Below are positions 5,395 to 8,289 of a DNA stretch of 8,289 nt, piece by piece (within the stretch, counting starts at the first letter, position 1; each line of letters opens with the position of its first letter). The translations under genes and the position numbers were made by a program. The stretch is from positions 1 through 8,289 of the forward strand of contig CAKZIX010000139.1 of NCBI GenBank assembly GCA_936936565.1, in the 5' to 3' direction. Under the pieces are notes generated by a model. That model worked only from the letters and a program-made list of their open reading frames with translations. It was not told the origin of the DNA and did not search any database. Source of the stretch: an uncultured Nocardiaceae bacterium (GTDB taxonomy: Bacteria > Actinomycetota > Actinomycetes > Mycobacteriales > Mycobacteriaceae).

Positions 5395-7887
5395 TCACAG
5401 CCGCGGGTCGACGGGCTCCGACGCGCAGGCGAGCACCGCGAACACGGCCTCGTGGACGCGCCACAGCGGGTCGCCGTCGGCCAGCCGGGACAGTGCCTCC
5501 AGGCCGAGGGTGTGCTCGCGCAGGGCCATTGCGCGCTTGCGGCCCAACGAGCGGTTGCGCAGCGCGGCAAGGTTGTCGGTGTAGTCGGGGCCGTAGACGA
5601 TGCGCAGATATTCGCGGCCGCGGACCTTCACGCCGGGCTGGACGCGGCGTTGCGCGAACTCGGCGGCAGTGGCGCCCAGGGGCTTGACGACCATGCCCTC
5701 GCCGCCGGCGGCGGTAAGGTCGAGCCACCACTGGGTGGCAGCGGCCCGGGACGCCTCGTCGCGCACCTCGACGACGCTGCTGCGCGTCGGCTGAATCAGC
5801 GGATCATCGAGCAGCGCAAGGGTTTCCAGGTGCCAATCGTGGCCCTGGTCGACGCCGGGGGCGCGGCCTTCGCAGGCCAGGATCTGGAACGGTGCCAAGC
5901 GCACCCCGTCGAGACCGTCCACGTCCCAGCAGTAGCGCCGGTACGCCGCCCGGAATCGGTTGGCGTTGTCGGCGCGGGTACGCAGTTGTGCGGGCAGCTC
6001 GCCGACGTCGAGTCCGCGTGCCGCGGCCTGCTCGACTGCCGAGATCGCTTCCGGCAGTGCGGCTTCGGCGGCCGCGCCGACGGCGGCGTACTGGTCGCGC
6101 AGCAGCTCCAGCGCCTTGGCCGACCACGGCAGCAGCTCGCCGTCCAGCGCGATCCAGTCGGTGTCCAGCGTGTCGAACAACGGCGTACAGGCCCGCTGCA
6201 ACTCCGCGACGAGTTCGCCACCGCGGGCGTCGGAGAAGAACGGGCGCCCGGTGCGCGTGTACACGGCGCCGCAGGCACCATCCGATACACCGAACCGGCG
6301 GGCGGCGGTTGCGGCGTCGCGGGCAACGACGGCGACCGCGCGGGATCCCATGTGCTTCTCTTGGCACACAACCGAACTCACGCCGGCGGCGGCGTACTCG
6401 TCGAACGCCTCGGCCGGAAACTCCAGGTAGTCGGCGCGCGCGGCGGTCGCCGACGGTGCCATCGTCGGCGGCAGGTACACCAACCAGCGCGGATCGACCG
6501 CGAAGCGGCTCATCACTTCCAGTGCGGCGGCGGCGTTGTCGGCCGGGACCTTGACCCTGCCCTTGCCGTGCCGGACCTCGACATGGCGGGTGCCGGCCAC
6601 GTCGTCGATGCGCACCAACGCCGGGTCGCGCGTGACTGCCGGCGCCAGCGGTCGCGTCGGCTCGTACCACATCTGTTGCGCCGGAACGGACACCAGCTCA
6701 CGGCTGGGGTAGCGCAGCGCGGTGAGCCGGCCGCCGAAGACCGCGCCGGTGTCCAGGCAGATCGTGTTGTTGACCCATTCCGGTTCCGCGACCGGCGTGT
6801 GCCCGTAGACGACCGTCGCACGACCGCGATAGTCCTTCGCCCACGGGTAGCGCACCGGCAGCCCGTACTCGTCGGTTTCTCCGGTCGTGTCGCCGTAGAG
6901 CGCGAAGGCCCGGACCCGGCCCGAGGCGCGACCGTGGTATTCCTCTTTGAGCCCGGCGTGCGCCACCACCAGGTTGCCGCCGTCCAGCACATAGTGGCTG
7001 ATCAAACCGTCCATGAAAGCCAATGCCGCAGAACGAAATTCCTCCGGTTCGGCGGCGAGCTGGGTGAGCGACTCCGTCAGCCCGTGCGAGGTGCGCACCC
7101 GACGTCCGTGCAGCGCGCGCGACAACTTCTGCTCGTGGTTGCCCGACACGCACAACGCGGTGCCGGCTTCGACCATGCGCATCACCAGCCGCAGCACACC
7201 CGGCGTGTCCGGGCCACGATCGACGAGATCGCCGACGAATACCGCGGTGCGCCCCTCCGGGTGCCGGATCCCATCCCAACCCAGTTGCGCGAGCAGTGTT
7301 TCCAGCTCGCTGCGGCAGCCGTGCACGTCGCCGATGATGTCGAACGGCCCGGTCAGCTCGCGCTTGTCGGTCCAGGCCTTCTCGTAGACCACGCGCGCGT
7401 CGTCGATGTCGCTGTCGCGCAACACGTGCACGCGCCGAAAGCCCTCGCGATCCAGACGCTTCAACGCCGCCCGCAGCTCCCGGGCCTGGCGGCGCACCAC
7501 GTGCGGCCCGAAGTCGCGATCCGGCCGGGTTGCGTTGCGCGCCAGCGCAACCGACTCGGCTACGTCCAGCACGATGGCGTCGACGAGGACGTCGCAGGAC
7601 TTGGCGAGCTGAACCAGCGCCTTCCGGGCCTCGGGCTGCACGTTGGTCGCATCGACCACGGTGAACAGGCCGCGGCGCAACCGGATCCGGGCCAGGTGAT
7701 GCAGCGCGTCGAAGGCGTCCGGTGTCGCGCTCTGGTCGGTCTCGTCGTCGGCGACCAGACCCCGGAACGTGTCGGACGACAGCACCTGTGTCGGCGCGAA
7801 ATGCTTTGCTGCAAAAGACGACTTGCCACTGCCGGTGATCCCGACCAGGACCACCAGCGACATCGCCGGCACCGAGATCTCAACCAC
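5395..7887 (-). CDS. pnkp: Polynucleotide kinase-phosphatase-ligase, bacterial RNA repair enzyme Pnkp
   Basis: End-healing and sealing enzyme that repairs RNAs, mainly tRNAs, cut by ribotoxins. It phosphorylates 5'-OH ends, removes 2',3'-cyclic and 3'-phosphates, and joins the ends through an adenylylated lysine. The 830 residues keep all three domains. Kinase: P-loop GITGSGKSS (16-24) with K22 and S23, then SSDTFRG with D39. Phosphatase: GDVHG (D187, H189), GDLVDRG (219-225), GNHE (249-252), HAG (310-312), GHTP (362-365) and D379. Ligase: K511 in EKHMGSR, EGMVVKP (730-736) and VKVRGREY (753-760). Numbering matches my recollection of Clostridium thermocellum Pnkp (K21, D187, K511) almost exactly. 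The GTG at 7887-7885 is preferred because VEISVPAMSLVVLVG aligns with that enzyme's N-terminus. The ATG at 7863-7861 would remove eight residues. The gene overlaps the upstream Hen1 stop by 8 bp, the usual hen1-pnkp operon. Confidence 0.96.
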   Translation of the reverse strand: MVEISVPAMSLVVLVGITGSGKSSFAAKHFAPTQVLSSDTFRGLVADDETDQSATPDAFDALHHLARIRLRRGLFTVVDATNVQPEARKALVQLAKSCDVLVDAIVLDVAESVALARNATRPDRDFGPHVVRRQARELRAALKRLDREGFRRVHVLRDSDIDDARVVYEKAWTDKRELTGPFDIIGDVHGCRSELETLLAQLGWDGIRHPEGRTAVFVGDLVDRGPDTPGVLRLVMRMVEAGTALCVSGNHEQKLSRALHGRRVRTSHGLTESLTQLAAEPEEFRSAALAFMDGLISHYVLDGGNLVVAHAGLKEEYHGRASGRVRAFALYGDTTGETDEYGLPVRYPWAKDYRGRATVVYGHTPVAEPEWVNNTICLDTGAVFGGRLTALRYPSRELVSVPAQQMWYEPTRPLAPAVTRDPALVRIDDVAGTRHVEVRHGKGRVKVPADNAAAALEVMSRFAVDPRWLVYLPPTMAPSATAARADYLEFPAEAFDEYAAAGVSSVVCQEKHMGSRAVAVVARDAATAARRFGVSDGACGAVYTRTGRPFFSDARGGELVAELQRACTPLFDTLDTDWIALDGELLPWSAKALELLRDQYAAVGAAAEAALPEAISAVEQAAARGLDVGELPAQLRTRADNANRFRAAYRRYCWDVDGLDGVRLAPFQILACEGRAPGVDQGHDWHLETLALLDDPLIQPTRSSVVEVRDEASRAAATQWWLDLTAAGGEGMVVKPLGATAAEFAQRRVQPGVKVRGREYLRIVYGPDYTDNLAALRNRSLGRKRAMALREHTLGLEALSRLADGDPLWRVHEAVFAVLACASEPVDPRL

Positions 7888-8289
7888 GGGTGAACACCGC
7901 CATCTGAGTCGGCGGGCCGAGTTCGGGATCGTCGTCGCCGACCGCCCGGAAGCTGGCGGCGTACCCGTTGCGAGTCGCGACACCCTGCGCCCAGGAACGG
8001 AATTCGCCGCGCGTCCATTCGAACCGGTGATCGCTGTGCCGCATCCCCGTCAACCCTTCGTAGCGGACGTTGTATTCGACGTTCGGCGTGGTGACCACCA
8101 CGTGCTGCGGGCGGGCGTCGCCGAACACGACGTGCTCGACGGTGTCCAAGCGGGCCGGGTCGACATGCTCGATCACCTCCATCAGCACGGCTGCGTCGTA
8201 GCCGCGCAACCGCAGGCGCTGCCGCAGGATCAGCGCGTTACCGCCGTCGCCGTAGGTGCCCATCACGTCGGGCAGGACGATGCCGATCC
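7880..8289 (-). CDS. hen1: C-terminal part of Hen1 (3'-terminal RNA ribose 2'-O-methyltransferase), joined in frame to a GatD-like N-terminus; runs off right edge
   Basis: Bacterial Hen1 2'-O-methylates the 3' end at a break before Pnkp seals it, protecting the repaired RNA from being cut again; its N-terminal half activates the Pnkp ligase. Only the last ~107 residues (from about 8203 to the TGA at 7882-7880) read as Hen1. They include the metal-binding EVIEH (8165-8179), the TTPNVEYN motif, the RHSDHRFEWTRGEF block with its metal-ligand His, and the typical end GPPTQMAVF. The SAM-binding Gly-rich motif and the whole ligase-activating domain that should come before are absent. In their place the open frame continues to the window edge as a different protein (see the GatD entry). 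Bacterial Hen1 is usually about 450-470 residues, so as read this copy is truncated or chimeric. Confidence 0.85.
   Translation of the reverse strand, partial: IGIVLPDVMGTYGDGGNALILRQRLRLRGYDAAVLMEVIEHVDPARLDTVEHVVFGDARPQHVVVTTPNVEYNVRYEGLTGMRHSDHRFEWTRGEFRSWAQGVATRNGYAASFRAVGDDDPELGPPTQMAVFTRG
8201..8289 (-). other. gatD: N-terminal fragment of GatD-like glutamine amidotransferase (MurT/GatD partner)
   Basis: Reading from the right edge, the minus strand encodes IGIVLPDVMGTYGDGGNA followed by LILRQRLRLRG. This is the N-terminal signature of actinobacterial GatD (annotated CobQ2 in M. tuberculosis): a first strand ending in LPD, then TYGDGGN and LRQRL...RG. GatD supplies ammonia from glutamine so that MurT can amidate D-Glu of lipid II. 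The catalytic Cys and His of GatD lie far downstream and are absent, since after RLRG (8201-8212) the frame becomes Hen1. Whether this is an assembly artefact or a real gene fusion or deletion cannot be decided from this window. Confidence 0.8.

Noticed and set aside
5371..7893. 840-codon open frame on the plus strand opposite Pnkp
   Set aside because: It mirrors a real, fully motif-bearing gene. Very long open frames opposite high-GC genes are expected from codon bias, and its sequence (His-, Gln- and Arg-rich) shows no domain.
7888..7983. Extended Pnkp start giving a 32-residue longer N-terminus
   Set aside because: The extra residues lie inside the Hen1 coding end in another frame and do not match the Pnkp family N-terminus. 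The GTG at 7887 matches it well.
8261..8266. GTG/ATG at 8266-8261 as the true start of a short 128-residue protein
   Set aside because: The frame stays open to the window edge and the preceding codons (IGIVLPD) continue the GatD signature, so the start is outside the window.
1..8289. CRISPR arrays, insertion sequences, rRNA
   Set aside because: No regular repeat-spacer pattern, no transposase frame with flanking inverted repeats, and no rRNA-like stretch were seen.

Overview
The window is high-GC actinobacterial DNA. Its gene content (pepA/pepB next to gcvT and ilvE) and the close match of the IlvE and aminopeptidase sequences to mycobacterial proteins as I remember them point to the order Mycobacteriales (Mycobacterium, Nocardia or Rhodococcus relatives). 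I cannot fix the genus. Sampled lines of the housekeeping genes run near 72% G+C. One gene in the middle (4363-5121) falls to about 47% at its 3' end.

Layout, left to right. (1) 1-825, minus: 5' part of a leucyl aminopeptidase, running off the left edge. (2) 826-1019: divergent intergenic region with a strong imperfect inverted repeat, three copies of an 11-mer, and facing promoters. (3) 1020-4201, plus: a compact metabolic cluster of gcvT (glycine cleavage T protein), ilvE (branched-chain aminotransferase) and mtnA (methylthioribose-1-phosphate isomerase). mtnA overlaps ilvE by 4 bp. IlvE-type enzymes are known to regenerate methionine from its keto acid, so the ilvE-mtnA pair makes sense for methionine salvage. 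(4) 4202-4362: non-coding gap with a possible terminator hairpin. (5) 4363-5363, plus: a two-gene unit of a RelA/SpoT-type nucleotidyltransferase-domain protein and, 2 bp later, a 79-residue protein of unknown function. The arrangement and base composition suggest a toxSAS-like toxin-antitoxin module of a kind I cannot assign. (6) 5395-8289, minus, convergent: a complete three-domain RNA repair enzyme Pnkp (kinase-phosphatase-ligase), preceded by the C-terminal part of its partner Hen1, a 3'-terminal RNA ribose 2'-O-methyltransferase.

The most surprising observation is at the right edge. The reading frame that ends as Hen1 does not begin as Hen1. Its first ~29 residues read as the N-terminus of an actinobacterial GatD (the glutamine amidotransferase partner of MurT in peptidoglycan amidation). 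The two parts meet in frame at a short shared RLRG stretch. This is either an assembly misjoin or a real recombination that truncated hen1, and anyone using this end of the sequence should treat it with care.

Several genes (ilvE most clearly, pepA well, gcvT and the RelA-like gene less so) have no good Shine-Dalgarno sequence but have a -10-like hexamer 7-9 bases before the start codon, as expected for leaderless transcripts.
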